Origin: Lachnospiraceae bacterium UBA6987
Lineage (GTDB): Bacteria > Bacillota > Clostridia > Lachnospirales > Lachnospiraceae
DNA length: 39,095 nucleotides
NCBI GenBank assembly: GCA_002449955.1
Contig: DJYD01000006.1
Span: 1-39,095 of the forward strand
Direction: 5' to 3'
Made by a program: the position numbers and the translations under genes. Positions 21,766 to 29,280 of this stretch are shown one piece after another. Below the pieces are notes generated by a model. The model did no database searches. It was not told the DNA's origin and worked only from the letters and a program-made list of their open reading frames with translations. Each line of letters opens with the position of its first letter. The first letter of the stretch is position 1.

Positions 21766-24332
21766 AGGATCGGATCATTCGCGCCGGCAGCTTTGTCAGG
21801 CATGAATATCTGAGGCTCATCTCCGTGGGCTGTATTCTGCTGTTTGCGATCCTGCCGCTGTTAACCTTAGCATTTCACGTTACCGCTGCCGACTGGCAGT
21901 TCATTCTGAAAGACAGCAACTTCTGGAGTGCCATAAAGAATTCGCTGATCTATACGACGGCTGCTGCTGCGATCACCACGGCGCTGGCGTTAATTGCTGC
22001 GTATCTGCTGAACACATCGAGTCTGAAAAACAAGAACCTCTTTGTCGTTCTTCTGACGCTTGGCATGCTGGTGCCGACGATCTCCGTCGGTCTTGGTCTG
22101 CGTGTCCTTTTCGGAACGAACGGTTTCATTGATCTGCTCTTCGGCGTGGAAATCGAAGTCAGAGGCTTTGCCGGCCTGATCATGGGCTCGGTAATGACCT
22201 CATTTCCGGCGACCTTTCTGATCCTTTACGATGCGCTTCACTATGAAGATAAAGGACCGTACGATGCCGCCAATATCATGGGGATCCCGAGACTGAGTAC
22301 CTTCTTCCGTCTGACCGTCCCCTACCTCCGGATCGCGCTGATCTCCGCTTTTTTTGCCTGTTTCACCCTGATCTTTTCCGATTACGGCATGCCGATGGAG
22401 ATCGCAGGCAAGGTCAAGACGCTGCCCATGTATCTGTACGATCAGTTCATGTCATCTTTCCAGTATGGAAGAGGCAGCATTGCCGGATTTGTCCTGCTTG
22501 TGCCTTCGATCATCTCCTTCGTTTTTGACCTGATCTTCAAGGATCAAAGCGTCAGCGACAAGCAAAAAAGGCTGATCAAAGCAGAAAAAGGCTTCAATAT
22601 CGCTGCGGTAGTTGTTGTTCTCGTGCTATGCTTTATCCTGTTCCTGCCGCAGTTAGCCTTCATCAGTCTGTCGCTGACCAAGGCCTTTCCGAACGATCTG
22701 TCGTTTACGTTTGAGCACATCGCCAACATCTTCTCGAATACCCATGGCGTTGGCCTGACAGCATATATCAGGAACTCCCTGTTCCTGGCATCGCTGACCG
22801 CGCTGCTTGGTACGGTCTTTGCCTATCTGCTGGGGTACCTGAGCGTAAGAAAAAGCGGCAGACTGGCCAAGGCTGTCGATCTGTTTGCGCTGTCCACGAT
22901 CGCCATTCCCGGCCTTGTCCTGGGCATCGGATTCATCTTCCTGTTTAAGGGGACAAACGGCGTCTTCTACGGAACGATCCTGATCCTTATCGTGGTAAAC
23001 ATCTTCCACTTCCTCGGCTCGCCGTACCTGCTGGCCAAGAACTGCCTCAGCAAGATCAACAGTGACTATGAGGTGATCGGTGAAACGCTTGGGATCTCGA
23101 AAGGAAGGATCATTAAAAATGTTCTGATTCCGAATTCCGTGTCCACGCTGATCGAGATGTTCTCCTATTTCTTCCTGAACAGCATGATTACCATCTCTGC
23201 TGTCGCATTCCTCTGCACCTACGACAATCAGCCGTTGTCCATACTTATCACCACCTACGAGAAGAACAGCAACTATGAAATGCAGAGCGTTATCTCACTT
23301 ATTATCCTGTTCCTGAATGTCGCAGCCCGGGTCATATTTACCACTGTTTCAAACGCGGTAAAGAAGGCGGACAGCACTGAGATCGAAGGGGGAATCGGCC
23401 TGGAACGTCACGAATTTGACTTCCTGACCTACTTGGAGAAGCGCGGCAAGGGCGTATACAGCCAGCGCAGACTGGCCGATGAACTGACGATTTCTCTCAA
23501 CAACGTGACGAAACATCTGAAAGATCTGGAAGAAAAGAACTATATCAACGTTCTTGCTGACGGCAGCATTGAGATCAGTGAAAAAGGTCTGCGGGCGCTG
23601 GAACCGTACAGGGTCCGGAAGGCGATCATCCTGGCCGCAGGTTTCGGATCGCGCCTCGCACCGGTGACACTGGATACGCCGAAACCGTTAGTGAAGGTCA
23701 ACGGTGTCCGCATCATCGACACGCTGCTGGATGCGCTCACGGCAAAAGGGATCACGAATATTACGATCGTCCGCGGCTATAAGAAGGAGCAGTTCGACCA
23801 GCTTCTGGAGAAGTATCCGACGATCCACTTCATTGACAACCGGGAATACAACATAACCAATAACATCTCTTCTGCTGTTTATGCCAGCGATGCGATCGAC
23901 CGCTGCTATATCTGCGAAGCCGATCTGTATATCACGAATCCGGATGTCATCAGCAAATATGAGTATCGGTCCAACTACCTCGGCGCCAAAGTCTCTGAGA
24001 CAGATGACTGGTGCTTTAAGAAGAAAAACGGCGCAGCCGCTGACTACCGGATGGGCGGCACCGACTGCTACCAGGCATTTGGTATTTCCTACTGGGATGG
24101 CAAAGATGCCGAAAAGCTGAAAGCTGATCTTCGGAAAGTGTATGCGACCCGCGGCGGCAAGGAACACCTGTGGGAGATGGTTCCGCTGCGGATCATGAAG
24201 AACAATTACAGTCTTGAGATCCGCAAGTGCCATAAGTCCGACATCATCGAAATCGATAACTTCATCGAACTGATTGCCGCGGATCCGAGCTATGCACAGT
24301 ACCCTGGGTATGAAGGATTCAGGGTGGAGTGA
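21762..24332 (+). CDS. Double permease fused to winged helix and LicC/PntC-like cytidylyltransferase
   Basis: 856 residues; ATG overlaps the stop of the ATPase gene. Residues 1-535 contain two binding-protein-dependent permease halves of about six helices each, with EAA-type loops around YDAANIMGIPRLSTFFRLTVPY and YEVIGETLGISKGRIIKNVLIP; length and order match PhnU2/FbpB-type two-domain permeases. Residues 545-615 are a winged helix (YSQRRLADELTISLNNVTKHL), and 617-856 a nucleotidyltransferase with LAAGFGSRLAPVT, TPKPLVKVNGVRIIDTLLD and CEADLYITN. The tail is a paralogue of the gene at 18863. The codon aligned to the ATG of that gene is ATC (23394), preceded by GAAGGGGG, as if two genes had merged. 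Uptake and CTP activation would thus be tethered at the membrane. A sequencing error at the joint should be excluded. Confidence 0.88.
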   Translation: MKDRIIRAGSFVRHEYLRLISVGCILLFAILPLLTLAFHVTAADWQFILKDSNFWSAIKNSLIYTTAAAAITTALALIAAYLLNTSSLKNKNLFVVLLTLGMLVPTISVGLGLRVLFGTNGFIDLLFGVEIEVRGFAGLIMGSVMTSFPATFLILYDALHYEDKGPYDAANIMGIPRLSTFFRLTVPYLRIALISAFFACFTLIFSDYGMPMEIAGKVKTLPMYLYDQFMSSFQYGRGSIAGFVLLVPSIISFVFDLIFKDQSVSDKQKRLIKAEKGFNIAAVVVVLVLCFILFLPQLAFISLSLTKAFPNDLSFTFEHIANIFSNTHGVGLTAYIRNSLFLASLTALLGTVFAYLLGYLSVRKSGRLAKAVDLFALSTIAIPGLVLGIGFIFLFKGTNGVFYGTILILIVVNIFHFLGSPYLLAKNCLSKINSDYEVIGETLGISKGRIIKNVLIPNSVSTLIEMFSYFFLNSMITISAVAFLCTYDNQPLSILITTYEKNSNYEMQSVISLIILFLNVAARVIFTTVSNAVKKADSTEIEGGIGLERHEFDFLTYLEKRGKGVYSQRRLADELTISLNNVTKHLKDLEEKNYINVLADGSIEISEKGLRALEPYRVRKAIILAAGFGSRLAPVTLDTPKPLVKVNGVRIIDTLLDALTAKGITNITIVRGYKKEQFDQLLEKYPTIHFIDNREYNITNNISSAVYASDAIDRCYICEADLYITNPDVISKYEYRSNYLGAKVSETDDWCFKKKNGAAADYRMGGTDCYQAFGISYWDGKDAEKLKADLRKVYATRGGKEHLWEMVPLRIMKNNYSLEIRKCHKSDIIEIDNFIELIAADPSYAQYPGYEGFRVE

Positions 24333-24334
24333 TA

Positions 24335-24720
24335 ATGTACATGGATCTTTGGAATAATGAGATCCAGACGTTCTCTTTGTCAGAGCGCAGGGGCGACCGA
24401 ATGACTTATATCGACGGTCTGAATGCCCTTGTAGAGCTTAAAAAAGGTGCATCCGAAACTTAAAACGGTGCTGCACACTGATCAAGGTGCTGTTTATGCT
24501 TCAAAGTCCTTTAATGAGCTCCTGCCTCTATATAACATCGTTCATTCGATGTCTCGTGCCGGAACACCAACCGACAATGCTGCAATGGAAGCGATCAATG
24601 GTTGGATCAAGGCGGAGATATTCAATGACTTCCATCTGACCGGAACCGGAAACATCCGGGATGAGGTGGAACGGTACATAGTGTTCTTCAACGAAGAACG
24701 CCCTGCCTACCTTCAAATTC
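24335..24720 (+). mobile_element. IS3-family transposase (orfB) remnant
   Basis: Begins two bases after the stop of the fusion gene with MYMDLWNNEIQTFSLSERRGDRMTYIDGL in one frame, shifts frame by one base near 24447 (after LKKG), and goes on as LKTVLHTDQGAVYASKSFNEL, SRAGTPTDNAAMEAINGWIK and FFNEERPAYLQ. These are the rve integrase core of IS3/IS150 orfB with the second Asp (HTDQG) and Glu (AAMEAING) of the DDE triad. The N-terminus, the first Asp, orfA and both IS ends are gone, and the C-terminus is cut at RPAY. It is inactive. Confidence 0.85.
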
Positions 24721-24734
24721 TGAGGAGGCGCAAA

Positions 24735-25622
24735 ATGAAAGGAATCGTACTTGCCGGAGGATCCGGAACCAGACTTTACCCGCTCACAAAAGTGACCAGC
24801 AAGCAGCTGCTGCCCATCTACGATAAACCCATGATCTATTATCCCCTCAGCACCCTGATGCTGGCGGGGATCAAAGACATTCTGATCATCAGCACGCCCG
24901 ACGACACGCCGCGCTTTGAAGCGCTTCTTGGCGACGGCAGCCAGTTTGGCATCTCCCTCTCCTACTGCGTGCAGCCTTCTCCGGACGGTCTTGCACAGGC
25001 TTTCATTCTCGGCGAAGAGTTCCTTGGCGGCGAAGCCGGTGCGATGGTCTTAGGCGATAACATCTTCTACGGCAACGGCTTCCGGACGCTGCTGAAGGAA
25101 GCTGTCCGGGACGCGGAAGAAAACGGAAGGGCGACGGTCTTTGGCTATTACGTATCCGATCCGGAACGCTTTGGCGTGGTCGAATTTGATGAAAACGGCA
25201 AGGCTCTGAGCATTGAAGAAAAGCCGAAAGCCCCAAAGTCAAACTACGCCGTGACCGGTCTGTATTTATACCCCGCCGGCGTCTCCGCGCGGGCAAATCT
25301 GGTGCAGCCCTCTGCGCGCGGCGAGTTAGAGATCACCACCCTTAACGACATGTATCTGCAGGACGGCCTCCTGGACGTGCAGCTTTTAGGGCGCGGATTT
25401 GCCTGGCTGGATACCGGCACCATGAGCTCTCTTCTGCAGGCTGCTAACTTCGTCGAAACTATCCAAAACCGTCAGGGCATCGTCATCAGCGCCCCGGAAG
25501 AAATCGCCTTCATTAATGGGTTTATCGATAAGGAAAAGCTCATGGAAAGCGCGAAGCTGTACGGAAAGAGCCCCTACGGGGAACACCTGAAGGCGGTAGC
25601 AGAAGGACGAGTGAGATATTGA
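24735..25622 (+). CDS. rmlA: Glucose-1-phosphate thymidylyltransferase
   Basis: 295 residues from ATG 24735, with AGGAGG six bases before; the open frame runs back into the IS remnant but those codons are transposase-derived. Catalyses dTTP plus glucose-1-phosphate to dTDP-glucose, the first step to dTDP-rhamnose. Visible: GIVLAGGSGTRLYPLTKVTSKQLLPIYDKPMIYYPLSTLM, AMVLGDNIFYG, VFGYYVSDPERFGVVEFD, SIEEKPKAPKSNYAVTGLYLYP and the C-terminal FAWLDTGTMSSLL; complete length. rmlB, rmlC and rmlD are not in the window, so it is an orphan here. GC content resembles the core genome. Terminator follows at once. Confidence 0.95.
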   Translation: MKGIVLAGGSGTRLYPLTKVTSKQLLPIYDKPMIYYPLSTLMLAGIKDILIISTPDDTPRFEALLGDGSQFGISLSYCVQPSPDGLAQAFILGEEFLGGEAGAMVLGDNIFYGNGFRTLLKEAVRDAEENGRATVFGYYVSDPERFGVVEFDENGKALSIEEKPKAPKSNYAVTGLYLYPAGVSARANLVQPSARGELEITTLNDMYLQDGLLDVQLLGRGFAWLDTGTMSSLLQAANFVETIQNRQGIVISAPEEIAFINGFIDKEKLMESAKLYGKSPYGEHLKAVAEGRVRY

Positions 25623-25633
25623 CAGGGGGCATC

Positions 25634-25666
25634 AAAACACAAGCTGAGGCTTGTGTTTTTTTTGAG
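25634..25666 (+). terminator. Terminator of rmlA
   Basis: Perfect 11-bp stem AAAACACAAGC-TGAG-GCTTGTGTTTT followed by further T residues, 12 bases after the rmlA stop. Confidence 0.92.
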
Positions 25667-25775
25667 ATAAGATTGTAAAGAGGTGGCAGAGCCCGTCTGA
25701 CCTTGATATCCATTCCATTTCAGAGAATAAAAGACTATTTCGTTTTAGCTGTTTCAGACTAGCTGGAACATTTGC

Positions 25776-25804
25776 TTGACAATCGAACTGATGTTCCGTA
25801 TAAT
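25776..25804 (+). promoter_or_regulatory. Full-consensus promoter in front of the manA remnant
   Basis: TTGACA (25776-25781), 17 bases, TATAAT (25799-25804). No intact gene follows directly; it now reads into the broken manA and perhaps on to the nuclease/ATPase pair about 780 bases downstream. Confidence 0.85.
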
Positions 25805-26422
25805 TTGACCTAGTAAACAGTTTAAAGAGGATGTTACTGCAGGCTCGGTCAGAGAGGCGCTTGCCGCCGGGACGATCGAGTCGTACTTAAACCACGTTTC
25901 TGTTCGCAAAAATGACTTATTTTTCATCGAAGCTGGAACCGTTCACGCGATCGGCGCCGGCTGCCAGATGGCGGAAATCCAGGAAAGCAGCAACATTACT
26001 TACCGTCTCTATGACTATGATAGAGTTAACAAATATGGCTGTAAACGGCCGCTGCACGTTGACAAGGCGCTTGAGGTGGCTAATCTTCGCTCTTCTGCCG
26101 CGCCGCGCCAATCCATGCGCGTGCTTCGCTACAACAACGGCTCCGCCTCAGAGCTACTGACGCGCTGCAAATATTTTCAGGTGGAGCGCCTGCTGCGGGG
26201 CACGAGGGCCAAAAACTCGCCACCTTCCAGACCGGCAGCAACTCCTTCCATGCGCTTCTGTATGTGGACGGCTGCGGCGTCCTGTACGGCGGCGGCGTCA
26301 TGATTCCGTTCTTCAAAGGGGAATACGTATTCGTCTCGGCAGATAGTGTGAAGCTGAAGTTGCACTGGAAAACGGAGATATCAACCACAATAGTATTGTT
26401 CAACCATTCTACAATATGCTAA
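25805..26422 (+). pseudogene. manA: Class I mannose-6-phosphate isomerase remnant
   Basis: Translation from about 25829 reads EALAAGTIESYLNHVSVRKNDLFFIEAGTVHAIGAGC, QMAEIQESSNITYRLYDYDR and continues; these are the zinc-site and cupin blocks of ManA. Near 26196 the frame shifts, and another frame then gives the C-terminal part (KLATFQTGSNSFHALLYVDGCG, GGVMIPFFKGEYVFVSA) to a stop at 26422. The N-terminal half is missing and no start is present. The intact enzyme interconverts mannose- and fructose-6-phosphate. Together with the orphan rmlA it suggests that sugar-nucleotide genes were once here or were broken by the accessory block. Confidence 0.85.
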
Positions 26423-26423
26423 T

Positions 26424-26552
26424 ATGATCGTATGGATAAGCAAACTAATAGAACCAAAACATGAGTTTTTTAATATATTCTTGACAATTATCGATCAATG
26501 CAAAGAAATACTGTCTGAGACAGATATGCAAAATGATCGTTCTTTTGAATAA
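26424..26552 (+). CDS. Possible 42-residue ORF before the nuclease gene
   Basis: ATG 26424, reads MIVWISKLIEPKHEFFNIF and ends MQNDRSFE. AT-rich like the operon that follows 36 bases later, but without a clear ribosome site. It could be the tail of a lost third component of the nuclease/ATPase system or chance. The rest of 26423-26588 shows a TTGACA (26482) without a matching -10. Confidence 0.25.
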   Translation: MIVWISKLIEPKHEFFNIFLTIIDQCKEILSETDMQNDRSFE

Positions 26553-26588
26553 GTCTGGTTTTCTAATAGAAAGGCTGCGGAGGTTATT

Positions 26589-27596
26589 ATGGAGAAAGAC
26601 AGACGTGCTAATGCAGTACTTTTTGGTTTTGACTTCCAAGTTAACGCTGCTATTGTATTAATGCTTGAAAACATAAAGGAATTGCAATCTTTAAGATTAG
26701 AGAGCGAGAATGAGGATATTGATATCGAGCTTTATAGTGGAAACCATATCTTGGCTCAGGCAAAGGCGATAGTGAATAGCAGCACGGATTTTACAAATGT
26801 GCGTAGTAATCTCAAAAAGGCACTGGAGTCATTATCCGAAGGCAGCAAAAAGGTTGGAACAGAGAAACTGATTTTGATAACCAATTCCCCGAACCCGCTG
26901 AATGAGGATGCATCACGGAGCATTTTCTGGGGACCGGCACGTCGAGGTTTTAACACATTGCCCGAATCATCACAGAAGATTATAACTGGATATCTATCGC
27001 AGATCGATCAGCCCTTGGATACAACCCAGTTTGTTATTCAGGTTGTTCCATTTGAAACTGACGATGATTCCGAAAAATACAAAGCTGTAATGCAGAGTAT
27101 TAATGATTTCATTGGTGAGCTTAAGCTTGATATTCCGGGGATTGGAAAGCAATTACATCGGGTGTGGTGTGGTGAAGTATTCAAAAACGGGTCAAAAAAG
27201 GACGCCAAAATCACACTTTCAAAGAAAAGCTTGATTTGGCCTATCATAGTTATTGCAACGGATATTGAAAGAACTGACCGTGATTTTGTTGAACGGTTTG
27301 ATTCTGTTCAATATGATGAGATTGTTCGCCGCTTCAGAGAAATAATTGATTCTTGCTGCGAGCGAGTAGAGTTTTTTACAAAGATCCTTTTCGATTTCAA
27401 TGCATATAAGAATTCTGGAAAACCAAGCGAGAAAACAATCGATTTTGTGGAGGAGTGCTGGAGCAACTATTCGTCAGAGTTTGAAGGTGATGGTATTGAT
27501 TCTGCTACAGCGGAAGCACTATCAAAAGTAGTGATGTACAACGTGATACGCAGAAGATACGACATTGACAAGATCAAAAAGGGGGTATCCCTATGA
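26589..27596 (+). CDS. Cap4/DUF4297-like nuclease of a two-gene defence candidate
   Basis: 335 residues, ATG 26589 with GGAGG upstream. The N-terminus fits the DUF4297 (Cap4-type) dsDNA nuclease pattern: GFDFQVNAAIVLMLENI, then acidic LESENEDIDIEL and, after a strand, ILAQAKAIV, giving the D-(E/Q)xK catalytic core. Residues about 85-335 (for example VGTEKLILITNSPNPL, FVIQVVPFE, IDSCCERVEFF) form a helical/mixed part I do not recognise; it may be the sensor or the link to the ATPase. AT-rich codon use. Overlaps the next gene as ATGA, so the two products probably act together. Known nuclease plus SMC-like ATPase pairs (Lamassu-, ABC-3C-like) degrade phage or plasmid DNA; the exact type is uncertain. 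Confidence 0.7.
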   Translation: MEKDRRANAVLFGFDFQVNAAIVLMLENIKELQSLRLESENEDIDIELYSGNHILAQAKAIVNSSTDFTNVRSNLKKALESLSEGSKKVGTEKLILITNSPNPLNEDASRSIFWGPARRGFNTLPESSQKIITGYLSQIDQPLDTTQFVIQVVPFETDDDSEKYKAVMQSINDFIGELKLDIPGIGKQLHRVWCGEVFKNGSKKDAKITLSKKSLIWPIIVIATDIERTDRDFVERFDSVQYDEIVRRFREIIDSCCERVEFFTKILFDFNAYKNSGKPSEKTIDFVEECWSNYSSEFEGDGIDSATAEALSKVVMYNVIRRRYDIDKIKKGVSL

Positions 27597-29044
27597 TCAT
27601 TAGGTCTATCCGCATCAAAGAGGGATTATTCAGTCGATTCATTGAATTCTCTGCCAATGCGAATTTGATTCATAGCAAGCAGAACAGCAAGGGTAAAACT
27701 ACGCTGCTCAGGTTTTTGCTGTATTCTCTCGGTTATAACATTCCTAATACAAGAAAAATCAAATTTGAGCGGTGCGAAGTTGAAACTTTGATTTATACCG
27801 AAAAAATCGGTGAAGCAACACTTTCAAGAACAGCGAATAGCCATATCGTAGTATCCGCAAACGATGAACGCACTACATACATTTTGCCGGAACAGCAGAA
27901 CGAGCTTCATAGTGTTCTCTTTGGAACGGAAAATGCCGACATCTTAGGAAATCTCCTTGGGGCATTCTATGTGGATCAAGAAAAAGGTTGGACGCTGCTT
28001 AACAGAGGCGTAGCCATTGGTAGTATTCATTTCAATATTGAAGAGCTCATTCGAGGCCTGTCCGGACGCGATTGTGCGTCATTAATCCAGCAGGAAGCAA
28101 AGCTGTCACGCGAGCTTGGAAAATACAAGCAAATGTTCAGCGTTGCGCAATACCAAGAAACTATTGAAACTGAAGAAGGAGCTCTCGCTGTAGAGCACTA
28201 CGATGAAAGAATAGATTCCGAATTAGAACAGCTTAGAATACGGCAAAGCGCCTTAAAAAAGGAATTGCGCCGTCTTGACAAGGCCATAAAGGATAACAGA
28301 CAATTCAGTAAGTTTATAGCTGAGATGAAGCTACTTATCAAAGGCCCGGACGGAACAACCATTCCTGTTACCGCTGAAAACATTGTAGGCTTTGATGACA
28401 GCATCGAGTATCTTATAACGAAGCACAAATTGATCTCTGCTGAGCTTGCATCGGTTCTAAGTAACATCAATTCTCGTGAAGCTCAAAGGCAATCCGAGGA
28501 TGAACAGTTGTCGTTTTGGGAATCTGAAACAATGACACAGGCATTTGATAGAAGAATTGCTTCTCTTCAAATCAATGCAGTTGCAATCGAAAAAGAGATC
28601 AAAAGATTGGAAAAAGAACTGCGGGATGTTCGTCAAGCAATTACCGATAGCACAAAAACGAACAATGATATCGTGAATAGCCTTTATCAGAACGTTCTGA
28701 AATATGCTGTGGAATTAGGAATAGGCAGCGATACTACGATTGCTGCTTCATATTTGTTTACTTCCAATCTCAAAGAGCTGTCTGGGGCTGTATTGCACAA
28801 GACCGTATTTGCGTTCCGGTTGGCATATATCATCGAAATCGAACGTGCAATCGGCGTTAAACTACCCATAATTTTGGATTCTCCCAGCGGGAAAGAAGTG
28901 GATCAGGAAAATATCACTCTGATGATGGGTATTCTAAAAAGGGACTTTTCTGACCACCAGATAATCATTGCATCTATTTTTGAGTACGATTTTGATCCGA
29001 TCAACGTAATTGAGATTGTTAATCGGCTGATTGAAATCGAATAA
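27593..29044 (+). CDS. SMC-like coiled-coil ATPase, partner of the nuclease
   Basis: 483 residues, ATG 27593 overlapping the upstream stop, with AAGGGGG before it. An ABC/SMC-type head split by a coiled coil. The N-terminal P-loop is in LIHSKQNSKGKTTLLRFLLYSLGY (NSKGKTT, first Gly replaced, as in related defence ATPases), coiled-coil stretches at about 160-250 and 300-375 (ELEQLRIRQSALKKELRRLDKAIKD), then a C-terminal half with LKELSGAVLHKTVFAFRLAYI (signature region) and Walker B PIILDSPSGKEVDQEN, followed by HQIIIASIFE. Full head, so probably active. Expected to sense unusual DNA and license the nuclease. AT-rich and likely acquired by transfer. Confidence 0.78.
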   Translation: MIIRSIRIKEGLFSRFIEFSANANLIHSKQNSKGKTTLLRFLLYSLGYNIPNTRKIKFERCEVETLIYTEKIGEATLSRTANSHIVVSANDERTTYILPEQQNELHSVLFGTENADILGNLLGAFYVDQEKGWTLLNRGVAIGSIHFNIEELIRGLSGRDCASLIQQEAKLSRELGKYKQMFSVAQYQETIETEEGALAVEHYDERIDSELEQLRIRQSALKKELRRLDKAIKDNRQFSKFIAEMKLLIKGPDGTTIPVTAENIVGFDDSIEYLITKHKLISAELASVLSNINSREAQRQSEDEQLSFWESETMTQAFDRRIASLQINAVAIEKEIKRLEKELRDVRQAITDSTKTNNDIVNSLYQNVLKYAVELGIGSDTTIAASYLFTSNLKELSGAVLHKTVFAFRLAYIIEIERAIGVKLPIILDSPSGKEVDQENITLMMGILKRDFSDHQIIIASIFEYDFDPINVIEIVNRLIEIE

Positions 29045-29205
29045 AATGTGCACCCGCTCCTACAAGAATGCACCTTGTATCAATCATTTGGTCCAATGCA
29101 AGTTTTACGCATATTTTCCCTCTTTCATGCAACAAACTGTGCAATTTGTGTCATTATTCCATCCCTTGTTGCGTGACGCCTTTATCTAATGCAGGTATGC
29201 TTTAT

Positions 29206-29255
29206 TTGCCAGGTGATTGTTCTGTTCCTTTCGGAACGATTGACTCGCCTGGCAA
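29206..29255. repeat. Nested inverted repeat upstream of the Rpn-like gene
   Basis: Outer arms TTGCCAGG and CCTGGCAA, inner hairpin GTTCC-TTTC-GGAAC. The right arm falls in the promoter spacer, so it may be a regulator site. The rest of the 29045-29280 spacer shows nothing else. Confidence 0.55.
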
Positions 29256-29268
29256 GTAATGCTATGAT
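29240..29268 (+). promoter_or_regulatory. Promoter of the Rpn-like gene
   Basis: TTGACT (29240-29245), 17 bases, TATGAT (29263-29268). The -10 box ends 12 bases before the start codon and abuts AAAGGAG, so the transcript would have almost no leader. Confidence 0.6.
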
Positions 29269-29280
29269 AAAGGAGAATAG

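Noticed and set aside
24447..24734. N-terminal extension of rmlA
   Set aside because: In frame with rmlA but clearly IS3 transposase sequence; the AGGAGG and ATG at 24735 mark the real start.
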